Shown one piece after another: positions 16,457-27,244 of a DNA stretch of 64,000 bases. A program made the position numbers and the translations under genes. The stretch is taken from assembly GCA_023091735.1 (NCBI GenBank), contig JALKBU010000071.1, positions 1 through 64,000 of the forward strand, in the 5' to 3' direction. The notes under the pieces are model-generated. The model was given only the letters and a program-made list of their open reading frames with translations, was not told the origin of the DNA and did no database searches. Source of the DNA: Trichomonas tenax (Eukaryota; Parabasalia; Trichomonadida; Trichomonadidae). Every line of letters starts with the position of its first letter. Positions within the stretch are counted from its first letter, which is position 1.

Positions 16457-18588
16457 ATGTTTCTTTATTTCCTGCCTTTATCTTTAAGCGAAGTTAAGCA
16501 AAGACGACAGTATTCACTCTTTAGAGCTGAAATACAGGATAATTATGAACTCTTGGAATGCCAATTCATAGGAATTGGCGATTTTGGATCAGATAGTGCA
16601 ATATGTTTCTCTGGATGCAGCTAATCATCTACAGTTTACATGCTTGCGAACTCTTTCGTTCATTGCAAAGCCAATCAAGGTTGCGCATTCAGTTTTACCG
16701 ATAATTTCAAATTAAATATATTTTTGTGCTGTATTCAGGAATGTCAAGTCCAAGATAGGCCAAAGAAAGCAGCTATTGCGTATATATAGTTAAATTATCC
16801 ATTTACAATTGATTACCTTTCTGCTTTCAATTGTAAACGCGAGTCCAGAAACTTTATCTGTCAACAATTCCCAACTTTGAAAAATATGAATATGACTTCT
16901 TGCCTTTCTGAAACGCCAGCTGGAATTGCCTATTCATACGGAAATTTATATATGGAAATGGGTGGTAAACCTCCAAGTCCTTTTGGATATAAATATTGCA
17001 GTTTTGTATCGAATGAAAGTCCTTGTGCAACAATGTATCATTACAAATGTTGTGCATTTACAATAGAATACATCAATACAATAAATAATGAATGCTCGGA
17101 TGACGAAACATTTTATTGTGATAAGTGCTGGACTACAATTTAAAGGCAATAATAAGAAATCAGGCAAAAGCTATTTTTGTGTGAACTTTAGTGGAAATAT
17201 GGTTATTAATGAAACTTGGAGTGATAACAAAAAATTATTATGGCATATAGAAGCTCATAATTGGAATAATGAAGGAAATGGTGATGATATCGATTACACA
17301 TATTACCAAACAATTGGGTGTGTTGCGGACCTTCCATATCCAAGAAGATCGCCAACCTTTGCCCCTAGTCCTGAATCGACACCTTCGACAACACCATTCA
17401 TGACTCTGATCAATACTCCATCAATGACTCCATGCGATACACCATCAACAACACCGTCAACAATTCCATCGATGACTCCAGTTGATACTCCTTCAACGAC
17501 ACCATCAACCACTCCTTCCACTACTCCATCTACAACTCCTTCAACAACACCATCTGATACTCCATCCACTACTCATCTGATACACCTTTCACAACACCAT
17601 GCACAACTCCATATGATACTCCTAAGGACACTCCATCAACAACACCATCGACGACACCATTTGATACTCCGTCCTTAACACCAAAGGACTCGGCATATAA
17701 TACTCCAAAGGAAACACCAATAACAACTCCTTCCACGACGCCATAAGATACACCATCAACAACTCCAAGTCGCACACCAGCAACTACACCAGCTACGACA
17801 CCATCTACAACACCTTCAGAAACACCAATCGATACACCACATAACACTCCAGTTGATACTCCAGTAACTACACCAGTTTTGAGCTCAGAACAAACTCCAT
17901 CAACAACTCCATCCACAATACCGATCAAGATTCCACAAACAACACTAAGTGACACTCCGATTACATTGAGAAGTCCAGAGACAACACCAGTAAACACTCC
18001 GTCGGATACACCAATTACTACACCAACAGAAACACCGTTTGATATTCCGATGACCACACCTTCAATAATACCAGAAACTACACCTTCTACCACTCCATCT
18101 TTGACACCTAATGATACTCCAGAAACTACACCGTCAATAAGTGCATTTGGAACTCCTTCAACAATACCAATCAGTACACCAGAATTCACACATTCGACAA
18201 AACCACTCGCTACGCCAGAAATAACTCCATTGCTGAAACAAGTTCTAAGAAGTCATCAAATACGCTTTTGATCGCTCTCATCGCTGTTGGTATTATAATA
18301 ATTCTTGGCATAATTATCGCTGTTGTAATATTTGTTGTTTGTAAGAAGAAGAATACACAATACGCAAATGAAAAGAGTGAAGATATAGCAGATAAGTCTG
18401 AGGAGATAGATGAAAAATCCAATGAAACGATTTTGACTCTTGACAATCTCTTTGCTACTGAAAATAATGACGTTAGTGACAATCAAGAGATTTTGATGTA
18501 TACATCTAATATTGTGGATGATTCAGATCCATTTGCCTCACAAGAATCCAATGATGATATTAATGATTCCAGCTTTGTTTTTATTTAA
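16457..18588 (+). pseudogene. Broken surface protein: beta-helix repeats, Thr-Pro stalk, membrane anchor
   Basis: The pieces, in order, are: an N-terminus (MFLYFLPLSLSEV) with an FxxC/beta-helix type segment (LECQFIGIGDFGSDSAICFS) ending at a stop near 16622; a Cys-rich segment in another frame (16877-17143); a third frame (from about 17140) leading into a long Thr-Pro stalk (TPSTTP units); and a membrane segment (LLIALIAVGIIIILGIIIAVV, 18280-18350) with a KKKN stop-transfer and an acidic tail to 18588. Lesions include a one-base frameshift near 17140, another near 17570, an in-frame TAA at 17744-17746 inside the stalk, and a frameshift near 18235. Intact relatives would be type I surface proteins of the Pmp-like/Thr-Pro-rich kind known in trichomonads. 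The number of lesions argues against sequencing error alone. Confidence 0.75.
17375..18230 (+). repeat. Degenerate 12-15 bp Thr-Pro coding repeat
   Basis: About 850 bp of ACN-CC(A/T) codon pairs alternating with Ser, Asp or Thr codons. This low-complexity tract encodes the stalk of the surface protein pseudogene. It makes long but meaningless Val-Gly-rich open frames on the minus strand. Confidence 0.85.
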
Positions 18589-18912
18589 ATAGATTATGCA
18601 TTTCATTGTTTGATTCTTTACTTATAATTAATACTAGTGTATCTTATATTGATATAAGAGTTCGGTTAATATTATCTTCACTTTGTTAAAAATACGTTAT
18701 TTTTTAAGGTGGTCTTTGATCACTATTTTCTCCATATGTGAAGATAATATAAGACTAACAATATAACCCAACAAAAGTATACTTTCGTAAGTATATAAAT
18801 AATATATTTATAAAAGATATATATGATTTTTTGCTTAAGATATTTTGAATCAAAAACAAATGCTAACATTTTGGGATTTAATTGGTAACAAAAGATTTTC
18901 TATCGCACAGAA
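18589..18912. other. Gene-free A/T-rich intergenic
   Basis: Nothing recognisable apart from an imperfect inverted repeat: AGTTCGGTTAATATTATCTT (18659 on) and ATGTGAAGATAATATAAGAC (18735 on) share GATAATAT in opposite orientation. Confidence 0.4.
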
Positions 18913-21900
18913 ATGCATTTATCAAGTTTTAAAGTTTTGCAAAAAAAATTAAAAAAATATCAAAAAAATTTAATGCGCTCGTTTATTAATAAATATTATC
19001 ATCATGACTATAAATACCCAGTGAAAATGTGGTGTTTGGCTGAGTCTGATGGAAAACCTCACGTAGTAGTTTATGATGGCGCAATATTGAGATTAATAAA
19101 TTTAGAAAACAAAAAAACATTGAAAAGCTACGAATATCATCAGATAAATGCGTTCAATGGGTGCATCCATGCACGTGTTAGCATTTACAGATTCGAATAT
19201 TTATATTTTCTCGCTTATCAACAAAAACAAATCAAAGCATTCGATGAAAATCTCAATGAAATACAGCAAGCGAATTTTGACTGTGGAATGGCGATAATTG
19301 CATTACATTGGGTGCCAGAAACATCAAATTTATATATCGCAGGAACAAATGGTTGGTTAAAATGCTATCATTTGACGTGTAAAGCGCATATTGCTGATTT
19401 TATTGCAAGTTGGACATTAGTTTTTGAAATAAGATCAACCGAAGATTGGATCGTTTCTTTAGCACACGACAATTTCACACAGACTCTTTACGGCATTGCA
19501 AACACAACTTTGTACGCTTGGGAATTAGGTACAGGTATTTTTAAGTTTAGATTACCAGATCTTCATGATAAATTTAGGCTTTGTCAAGTCGCTGTTATTC
19601 CTGAATCAAATTTAGTCGTTACATCAGCTTTGGACGGAACTGTTAAACTATGGAATGTACAGATATCAGTGTGCAAGCTATATTTCACTATTCCATCATT
19701 CTATCTCGGATATACTTCGTTCAGAGTGAATGATAGATTTATCATTACAAACTCAGCCGATAGAACGATTCGTTTGTTTAGAATTGGCAACGAATATCCA
19801 TTAAGTTCATATGCTTTATCAGATAGCGCAAGACAGAAGAGTTATGATGAAGTTGTTATAGTTAAATTAGATACAATTCCATTATTAAATGGAGAAGAAG
19901 GTTATATGTGTTTGACATCATATAAAAATCAGTTGGATTGTCTCACGATTGGTTTTGCACCGGAAGATTATTTGACATCAAACTTTCCTATCATCCAAAT
20001 GTCATATGTCGCAGACTTGAAGAAGCTTATGTGCATTTGCGAGAATAATCTTTTGATAACAACAATTCCTGATCAAGAGAATCCAGATACAATAGATTTA
20101 GACATGATTCCTCAAACTAAAACAAAAAGGTCAACAGCGAGTGATACAACATGTTTGTGTCAATGCGATGATACATTAATCACGGGACATAAGAATGGCT
20201 CACTTAAACTTATTGATATTCAAACGTTCAACGGAACAATGATAGAAACAGTCGATCTCGATGATACAATTCTATGCATAGATTCATGCAAAGGATTATT
20301 TAACTCAAATCACCAAACATGCGGAATAAATCAGATCAAGACTGAAGCTGATCAAGATTATATTGTTGCTATGTCAAAATCAGGATCAATTCATGTTTGG
20401 TGCACAAAATGCGGATTAAATGTTTTGGATCAAAAACTCAATAAAAAAGAAGCCGTGAAAATCCAAATTGTCGAATCGCAAAAACTCGCTTTTGTTGCTA
20501 GTGAAAACACAGTCAGTTGCTACAAAACAAATGGTTATAGTTTCATTCCTGTTGGTCAATTATCGACATCAGGAAATCAATTAATTTCTACATTTACCGT
20601 TACTTCAGATCTTCATTTGGCTGTTGGTACAACAACAAGTGAAATAATTCTTGCGGATATGGAATTGGAAGAATCAGAAGCACACATCAATGTGCATCAC
20701 GTGTTGACCCCTGGTTGTTCGAAAACGAAAGAGATCTTTCTTTTCAATGACAATCTTTGTTGCGTTGCATGTTTCAGCGATGGACAATTATTCATGTTTG
20801 AAACAAAATACTTCATGTCTATGGCAAATGATTACTTCACTGATGCTGCTCCTTTATCAAGTGTTTTGTTTACCTATGAAGAAGAGAATTTAAGAGCTTT
20901 TATGGCGTTTGGTGAACACGTTCATTGTTATATGCTTCCAGTTGAAATTCCAGATCCTCCAATTGTTGAAGAAGTGAAAGGAGATGAAGAACAGGTTATT
21001 GCAACACGTCACGAATCAACTGATGATGAGGAAGAAATTCAAATGCCTTTCACGAGCCTTAAAGATACAAAGAATAATGAAAGTGATGAAAATTTCGTTG
21101 TCAACGTTAGAAAATACAAAAACACAGATGAATTTAATTTGATTGATTCCAGAATTGCATCAAAAATCACATTTGATAAACTTCCTCAACAGAGGCCAAA
21201 ACTAACACTTGAAGAAGCTGTAGCTAAGAACGAAGAGCAAGTACAAAAGATTCTTGGCAGTCAGCAACAAAAGAAGAAGCCAAAAGTCACAAAGAAGAAA
21301 AGACCGCAGACGGCTTTGACATTCAGAAATAATGATGAAAAATCACATGGCTTAGATTTCACTCTCACTAATTTCAGTTATAAAGATGTACAGCGTCCAA
21401 AGACAATGTCAGAGCTCCAAAAAGAAGCTTCTTTGATGCAGAGCACGAGAAACAATTCGAGTTCACAATTATCGAATCGATCACAGAAACTTTCAACACA
21501 AACTATTGTCATCAATGAACGCGACAGAGAGAAGTGGGCAGAGATTGCATTAAGTGGCGAAATTCATCAAGATGCGGATGCAATGATGTTTCCAACGCAA
21601 GCAGGAACGTGGATGATGGTTTCTACTGAAAAGAAAGAAAGATCAATGCCGCCAACTGCGACATTGAACAAAGCGTTCATTGCTCCACCACTCGGCAGCA
21701 GAGTTCTCTTCGATGATCAATCCACATTGAACTCTCTTTCATATTTCGATCCGAGAGGCTTTTCGATGAAATTCGAGAGCGAAGAAGAAAAAATGCATAA
21801 ACAAGAGGAAGAAGCAGCACTTAACGAAGCTCGAAGACTCGCAATGAGAGAATCACAGATGAGCAAGACAGCGAGACCGATTGCAAAGCCGCGAATCTCA

Positions 21901-23181
21901 GAGAAGAAGAAAGATGAAGAAGAATCGGAGCTAGAAATTCCAGAGAAAGCAAAATCTCAAACGATTGATAAATCAAAATTATATCCAATGAAGAGAAAGA
22001 CAATTTCTCGTTTCAGCACTTTAATGACATCACAGCCTATAGTTGAGAACACAGAGAGAAAATCGTTAATTCCTTCACACGTTGTCACAAAGCAGCAATC
22101 ACTCAAGAAGATCGTAATCGTTGAGAAAACTGATGATGGTTTAGTTAAATCTGAAATCAATATTCCACCAAAAGTCACAAAACCGCCTCCTGAAGAATCA
22201 GGAACAATTATCAAACCTGTTGAAGTATCAAAGGATCTAACAAAGAATGAGCCACCAATCGTCATCACAACGACAGCACAGCCTCAGCATCCACCGAAAC
22301 CGAAGAAAGAAATCATCCTTAAAAAGCCTGAAATTGATTTCACGAGTTCTGCGGAATCAACACCAAGAAACAAAACACCACGCGAATCATTGTCTTTCCA
22401 AGTGCATCGCAATAACACTGGAGGACAAAGAACCATCGAAAACAAACCACAGAAGATCGATAAATCAAAGCTTTCTTCAGGAATCGGTCACAAAGTTAAA
22501 AACATGGATCCAAAGAAATACGTAATTCCAAAGTGGAGTGAACAGAACGATATGGTCAAGAAAGCAATGAAGAGCATTAAATCATCAACGCTGAAAGGTG
22601 TCGATTCGAAGCCAAAGACACAAGATAAAGGAAAGAAGAAGACAAATGCAGAGAGAACTTCGAGCGCAAGTGAAGAAACAGTTATCGATGATAAGCAATC
22701 ACAAATTAAGCAGTCGAGTTCTAATATGTCGCAGAAATCGAACCATCAGCCGGATAAGAATGCACCAAGCGTGACAATTGCTCCACCAGAACTGAAGAAG
22801 AAGCCAAGGAAGTGGGAAGATAATGGAATCGATTTCAACTTCGGTGATGGATCATTCAAAGAGGCCGAATCTCCACGTGTGAAGTTCATAATGACCGACT
22901 TTCTTCCAAACCTTGCTCCGCTCTGGAATCAGAAACATATTTTTCCAGAGCTCCCAATCGATGGCGTTAAGAAACTCGCTCCCAAAGATGCATGTATCAA
23001 CACAGAGAATATCGATGATAATTTCCCAGATATGCAGCCAATATTATTTGTCAAGAAGAACTTTTACGAAGATTTCCAACGTTTCTACGCTTTTCAGACA
23101 GGTGAAGATCGCAATTTGGATGAAGGTGCTCAAAATGGTGCTTTCGATGTTCCTCACAGAACGCGTAGACTCAGTGCATAA
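18913..23181 (+). CDS. WD40-repeat protein with long disordered C-terminus
   Basis: 1422 residues. The first 700 or so contain WD40-type blades, clearest around VVTSALDGTVKLWNVQ, FIITNSADRTIRLFRI and LITGHKNGSLKLIDIQ, probably two beta-propellers. From about residue 700 the chain is charged and disordered, with Lys/Arg, Ser and Pro-rich stretches (KKKPKVTKKKRPQTAL, RPKTMSELQKEASLMQ). The last 100 residues are again ordered in composition (LAPLWNQKHIFPELP; DFQRFYAFQTGEDRN). Proteins of this form are scaffolds; flagellated protists have many in axonemal or cytoskeletal complexes, and a large WDR97-type flagellar protein is one possibility. No catalytic residues are expected. The ATG at 18913 is the first in frame and gives a basic N-terminus. 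Function beyond WD40 scaffold is unknown. Confidence 0.8.
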   Translation: MHLSSFKVLQKKLKKYQKNLMRSFINKYYHHDYKYPVKMWCLAESDGKPHVVVYDGAILRLINLENKKTLKSYEYHQINAFNGCIHARVSIYRFEYLYFLAYQQKQIKAFDENLNEIQQANFDCGMAIIALHWVPETSNLYIAGTNGWLKCYHLTCKAHIADFIASWTLVFEIRSTEDWIVSLAHDNFTQTLYGIANTTLYAWELGTGIFKFRLPDLHDKFRLCQVAVIPESNLVVTSALDGTVKLWNVQISVCKLYFTIPSFYLGYTSFRVNDRFIITNSADRTIRLFRIGNEYPLSSYALSDSARQKSYDEVVIVKLDTIPLLNGEEGYMCLTSYKNQLDCLTIGFAPEDYLTSNFPIIQMSYVADLKKLMCICENNLLITTIPDQENPDTIDLDMIPQTKTKRSTASDTTCLCQCDDTLITGHKNGSLKLIDIQTFNGTMIETVDLDDTILCIDSCKGLFNSNHQTCGINQIKTEADQDYIVAMSKSGSIHVWCTKCGLNVLDQKLNKKEAVKIQIVESQKLAFVASENTVSCYKTNGYSFIPVGQLSTSGNQLISTFTVTSDLHLAVGTTTSEIILADMELEESEAHINVHHVLTPGCSKTKEIFLFNDNLCCVACFSDGQLFMFETKYFMSMANDYFTDAAPLSSVLFTYEEENLRAFMAFGEHVHCYMLPVEIPDPPIVEEVKGDEEQVIATRHESTDDEEEIQMPFTSLKDTKNNESDENFVVNVRKYKNTDEFNLIDSRIASKITFDKLPQQRPKLTLEEAVAKNEEQVQKILGSQQQKKKPKVTKKKRPQTALTFRNNDEKSHGLDFTLTNFSYKDVQRPKTMSELQKEASLMQSTRNNSSSQLSNRSQKLSTQTIVINERDREKWAEIALSGEIHQDADAMMFPTQAGTWMMVSTEKKERSMPPTATLNKAFIAPPLGSRVLFDDQSTLNSLSYFDPRGFSMKFESEEEKMHKQEEEAALNEARRLAMRESQMSKTARPIAKPRISEKKKDEEESELEIPEKAKSQTIDKSKLYPMKRKTISRFSTLMTSQPIVENTERKSLIPSHVVTKQQSLKKIVIVEKTDDGLVKSEINIPPKVTKPPPEESGTIIKPVEVSKDLTKNEPPIVITTTAQPQHPPKPKKEIILKKPEIDFTSSAESTPRNKTPRESLSFQVHRNNTGGQRTIENKPQKIDKSKLSSGIGHKVKNMDPKKYVIPKWSEQNDMVKKAMKSIKSSTLKGVDSKPKTQDKGKKKTNAERTSSASEETVIDDKQSQIKQSSSNMSQKSNHQPDKNAPSVTIAPPELKKKPRKWEDNGIDFNFGDGSFKEAESPRVKFIMTDFLPNLAPLWNQKHIFPELPIDGVKKLAPKDACINTENIDDNFPDMQPILFVKKNFYEDFQRFYAFQTGEDRNLDEGAQNGAFDVPHRTRRLSA

Positions 23182-23344
23182 ATTGTTTGTATTTATTTTT
23201 TGCGTAACTACATCATTTTTCATCAGCTTTTTCTCTATGTATCAAATGGTGAAATCATTGTATTGGAATTTTGATTATTTAAATGTGACATATAAACATA
23301 TATGCGATAGAAGTTTAATTATTATGGTTTTGGAATGTTTGTGA

Positions 23345-24218
23345 TAGATCACTTGACAGCTGTTGCTGATGCAGCGATTATTTTCATCAAGTGTATACAA
23401 AGGATTACATCTATTACAATAGCTGCTATTTTTGCAATCGAAGCAATTTTCGGAACATTGATAAATAGTATCAATAAGAAATTCCCTATCACTCATTCCT
23501 TCTAGATTTATGTTAAAATAGAATTCATCATTTAACTCTTCATAATAAACACCACTTCCATTAATGAAAGTTATATTATTTTAAGCAAACGATGTTCCAC
23601 TTGATCCATAGAATTTTTATCGCCATCAATATAACCCCCTTTTCCTTTTAAATATCGGCCTCAGCCTTCTGGCAAATCAGCTTCTCCGTTTCCTATGATA
23701 TCTGTAGACAAACCGCTGAGATCATAGTTGGGCTCAAAACTTGATGCATTAAAATTTGCATCGAACCAGCTTGGTATTGCACCCCATTTAATACTTTCAG
23801 CATCAAATTTATATGATCTGGAACCTCCTGCAGCAACTAACATCAATATATCGTTTATAAAAACACGAGTTGAACCACCACTTCCCGCGCCTCCTGGCAT
23901 GTTTGGCAATGATTCAGGAGCTGGATTTCCTCCATCAGGATATCCATATGATGCGTCGGTTCCATGTCGTCCAATAATATATGATAATTTAACACTTCCC
24001 ACAACAGTTAGAAAGCCACTAGGTTCTGGAATATCAATGTTTGGGGCATCCGGGGGTAGTGGTGGCTTGGGTTCATGAAAGTCAAATAAGGGAGTTGGCA
24101 TTGGTGTGGCTTTAATTATATTAGTTTTAATGCCACCAGTTGCCCCAAAATACTTGACAAAACATTTCCCTGGTAGCAGCGTTAATGTTTCATCATATGC
24201 AAGCCCCGATTCTATATC
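23345..24218 (-). pseudogene. Glycine-rich / Cys-rich surface protein remnant
   Basis: Reading leftward on the minus strand from 24218 (just after an in-frame TAG): a segment with LLPGKCFVKYFGATGG, which matches the 'pG-y-wGAqGG' start of trichomonad glycine-rich domains (the ALK/LTK-like Gly-rich family); then a Gly/Pro-rich part (MPGGAGSGGSTRVFINDIL); a stop near 23658; a frame change; a TAA near 23580; and a Cys-rich furin-like piece (CSENCFDCKNSSYCNRC) ending in unrelated sequence. Two or more stops and at least one frameshift make it non-functional. The 5' part with the signal peptide is missing. Confidence 0.65.
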
Positions 24219-24684
24219 CTAGAAGCATTGGAAGCCAATTTTCAGTTAGAATTTTAAAAACGCGCACTTTTTCGGTTTTATTTGAAAGAAACAAATTGAA
24301 ATATTTGAATTATACGGATTTGTTAGTTTTTTGATACGAATCTCAAGCTATTGGCGATCGTTTTAATTCTACCACGAACGATATGTTTAATCATCCAAAA
24401 ATTTATTTTTCTCCTCTTCTTCTTTGACAAAATTAAAGTTTAATTTTTTCTCTTGTTTTCAAGAAAACTTGCTTGCTGTAATACTTGGGGAAAATACTTT
24501 GACTACGCTTAGATACAGATGAGTTGATAATGAAGTTCTAAAATATTTATGATATTTAAAATATATTTTCTTTATATTAAAATTTCATTAATAATATTTA
24601 TGTAGTAGATTGAAATTTTAGCGTTAAATTTAATTTTCAAAATTATAAAATTGACGTTTAGAAATTTCAAAAATCGGATTTAAA
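24219..24684. other. Intergenic, presumed promoter of the coiled-coil gene
   Basis: No gene is seen. The last 40 bases before the ATG at 24685 are A/T-rich with a TCAAAAATC initiator-like word. Confidence 0.4.
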
Positions 24685-26991
24685 ATGATTCCAATTCGTA
24701 TTCACCTCGATGGAGATACGGAAGAAGATAATTTAGAACAAGAAAAATTCGATAGTGATTCTTTGGAGAACGAAAATGACGAAGAAGAGAATGAAACGAA
24801 TCAAAACTGTTTTTCCAATGATTTAAAAGGATCCACCGGATATTATTCTTCTGCATCAGATGGCATTGAATACCTGAAGCAGAATTCGCAAAAAAACAAA
24901 CAAGAAATCGAACAATTAAAAGAAGATCTTAAAAAGAAAGAAGAAGATTGCAAAAGGATCACGTCATCGTTTGACTGGGCACTCAGAGATCCAGATAATT
25001 CTTTTGGATTGCCTGTTAAAGAAAAAATCAACGAAAAACAATCAAATTCACAACCACAAGCACAAAAATCTTCAGACGCCGAAAGAATCAAACAGCTACA
25101 GTCTAAGCTGACTGCTGCCCAAAAGGAAATCGAATTGAAAAACAAAATAATATCAGATCTTAGAAAAACGATTGAAACACAGAAAACAAACGCAAACACA
25201 GCAAAAAGAGAAATGCAATCACGAGCATGTTCAAAGTGCTCAGTCTTACTTAAAAATCTCGAAGCAGCACAAGATCAACTATTTTCTTCACAAGAAACAG
25301 CATTAAAGCAGAAGAACGAATTAGATCAGTGCCATGATGAGATTAAAAAGCTCAAACAACAGCTTTCTAAGGCAAAATCCGAAAATGAAATTTATCAAAG
25401 TCAATTAACTGAAGCTGCGATCAAAATAAACAGTCTTCAGATGCATCCAAATGATTTGGAAGTTGATTTGAATGTGATCAGAGGTCTTTCATTTGACAAA
25501 TCCCTCGAAAAAGAAGTTGTTGAAATAATGCAACATGAACACTTAATGCAAACGAGTAAAGTCCAAGTTATAATCTCCAGGATTGCTAAGTACGTAGAGG
25601 AGGACCACATGAAGCTTGAGAATCAAATCAAAGAGTTGAAATGCGAACTTGAAACACAAAGAGTTTCATTCAATGATTTTCTTTCTTCCATTTCTTTAAT
25701 TGTCGATGATCACACTTTATCTCTTGAAACATTGAACTCTTCACACGCTGATGTTATTATTGAGTCCCTCAGAGCCCTCAGGAATCAGAATCAATCATTA
25801 GTTGCTGAAGTTGCTAAATATGTTCCTGTTATGGATTCTCTTGTATTACTTGGTTACGACGAATCGATGAGTCCACAAAAATACGTATCAAATCTTCGGC
25901 AATCGTTCGAAAAACTCTGTGATACAATTAAAAGATTAAAGAAGAAACTCGCAAACAAAACAAATGTTGTCGGTTTCTTAGCAAACGAAATACAAAACAT
26001 CGAAAAGGAGAAAAATACAGAAATCGAACAATCAAGATTGCAAGTTATGGATCACAAGCAACAGCTCGAATCTGTTCTCACTGAGCTTGGACGGTCGAGA
26101 AAGGAGCTCACAGAGATGTCATTGGAAATGCAGAGAAGCCAAATAGAGCTCGAAGATACAAAGAAATCGCTCATTGAAGAGAAAAGAACTCACGAAGAAA
26201 GAGTATCAAAAATTGAAGAATTCCATTCGCAAAGATTTGAACAGACAAATTTAACAATTCCAGACCCAACATTATATGATTCGCTTGCTAAGGCCCAGAT
26301 AGACCTTGAGAAGGTTAAGCAGGAGAACATATATCTAAATAAGATTGTCAGTGATTACGAGAACATCAAATCTCAGTTGCAACAAAAGACTGAAGAGTTG
26401 TTCAAAGTCAAAGAAGAATATTCCCAATTCCGCGCTTCTGCAGAAGCTCACGAGAGAGTTATGAAGCAAAACATTGTTTCTGCGTATGACAAAGCTATTT
26501 CTGAGTTGATGAGGAATCTCGAATCATACAGAAAAGATGTTGTTAAGCTTTCTGCTGCAGAAGCACAAACTCGAACAGAATGCGAAGAACTTATTTTCGA
26601 CAACGAACAACTTCTCGAAAGAGCTGAAAAGGCGGAAGCAGCGCTTGAATCGATGAAGATAGAGATGATGCAGGCAAAGAAACTCATGCAGACACTTGAG
26701 AAGACGAATACTGCAAAAGAAAAGATTATTCGCGAGAAGGCAATCGATGATGTTAAGCAGAAAGATAACAACGACATGATTGTCTTATGCACATACATTT
26801 TGCAATATCTGCCTTCATTCACTGATCCTCTTTTGCCTCATGACATCAATTTCGCTAAGACAGCAATCTCAAGAGCTGCAACAGAGCTTAAAACACTCAA
26901 TGATTCGAATAGAGCTGTCAGAAGAATTCTTCACGCAAAAGAAGGTCAAACAACTGAAGACGCTGCGGCTCAATTGACAATGAGAATGTAA
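24685..26991 (+). CDS. Long coiled-coil protein (768 aa)
   Basis: The first 30 or so residues are acidic (EEDNLEQEKFDSDSLENEND). From about residue 65 to 720 the chain is largely heptad coiled coil, rich in Glu, Lys, Gln and Leu, with a break around 330-400 (LSSISLIVDDHTLSLETLN). A CSKC pair sits near residue 185 in an otherwise Cys-poor protein. The C-terminus (YILQYLPSFTDPLLPHDINF, then LKTLNDSNRAVRRILHAKEG) looks globular. Such proteins are structural parts of the cytoskeleton, basal bodies or Golgi tethers. No named family is recognised. The ATG at 24685 is the first in frame and follows a typical A/T leader. Confidence 0.8.
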   Translation: MIPIRIHLDGDTEEDNLEQEKFDSDSLENENDEEENETNQNCFSNDLKGSTGYYSSASDGIEYLKQNSQKNKQEIEQLKEDLKKKEEDCKRITSSFDWALRDPDNSFGLPVKEKINEKQSNSQPQAQKSSDAERIKQLQSKLTAAQKEIELKNKIISDLRKTIETQKTNANTAKREMQSRACSKCSVLLKNLEAAQDQLFSSQETALKQKNELDQCHDEIKKLKQQLSKAKSENEIYQSQLTEAAIKINSLQMHPNDLEVDLNVIRGLSFDKSLEKEVVEIMQHEHLMQTSKVQVIISRIAKYVEEDHMKLENQIKELKCELETQRVSFNDFLSSISLIVDDHTLSLETLNSSHADVIIESLRALRNQNQSLVAEVAKYVPVMDSLVLLGYDESMSPQKYVSNLRQSFEKLCDTIKRLKKKLANKTNVVGFLANEIQNIEKEKNTEIEQSRLQVMDHKQQLESVLTELGRSRKELTEMSLEMQRSQIELEDTKKSLIEEKRTHEERVSKIEEFHSQRFEQTNLTIPDPTLYDSLAKAQIDLEKVKQENIYLNKIVSDYENIKSQLQQKTEELFKVKEEYSQFRASAEAHERVMKQNIVSAYDKAISELMRNLESYRKDVVKLSAAEAQTRTECEELIFDNEQLLERAEKAEAALESMKIEMMQAKKLMQTLEKTNTAKEKIIREKAIDDVKQKDNNDMIVLCTYILQYLPSFTDPLLPHDINFAKTAISRAATELKTLNDSNRAVRRILHAKEGQTTEDAAAQLTMRM

Positions 26992-27244
26992 TTTTCAATT
27001 CCTCATATTGTATTGTATATTTAAAAGTTTAGTTAATCTATTAATAATTTCATTTCAAATAATACTCTTTTATCATTAAAATATTGAAGATAAGCTCGCA
27101 ATAAATCGAATGAGATAAAGATCAGATGTATTTCCTAAAAATAATTAAATATACCAACAAAAAATGGACAGATTTTTAATAAATAATTAACGTAGTAATG
27201 AGTATTAACAGTGCTGACAATATAAGCGATGCGATTTGTGATAG
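26992..27244. other. Short convergent intergenic region
   Basis: A/T-rich 3' region shared by the coiled-coil gene and the PEN-2 gene. The plus-strand frame at 27198-27419 is a shadow of PEN-2. Confidence 0.5.

Noticed and set aside
17303..18189. Minus-strand Val-Gly-rich open frames (17303-17569 and 17569-18189)
   Set aside because: They are the complement of the Thr-Pro codon repeat. Their regular DGVVEGV pattern mirrors the stalk repeat, and they have no other features.
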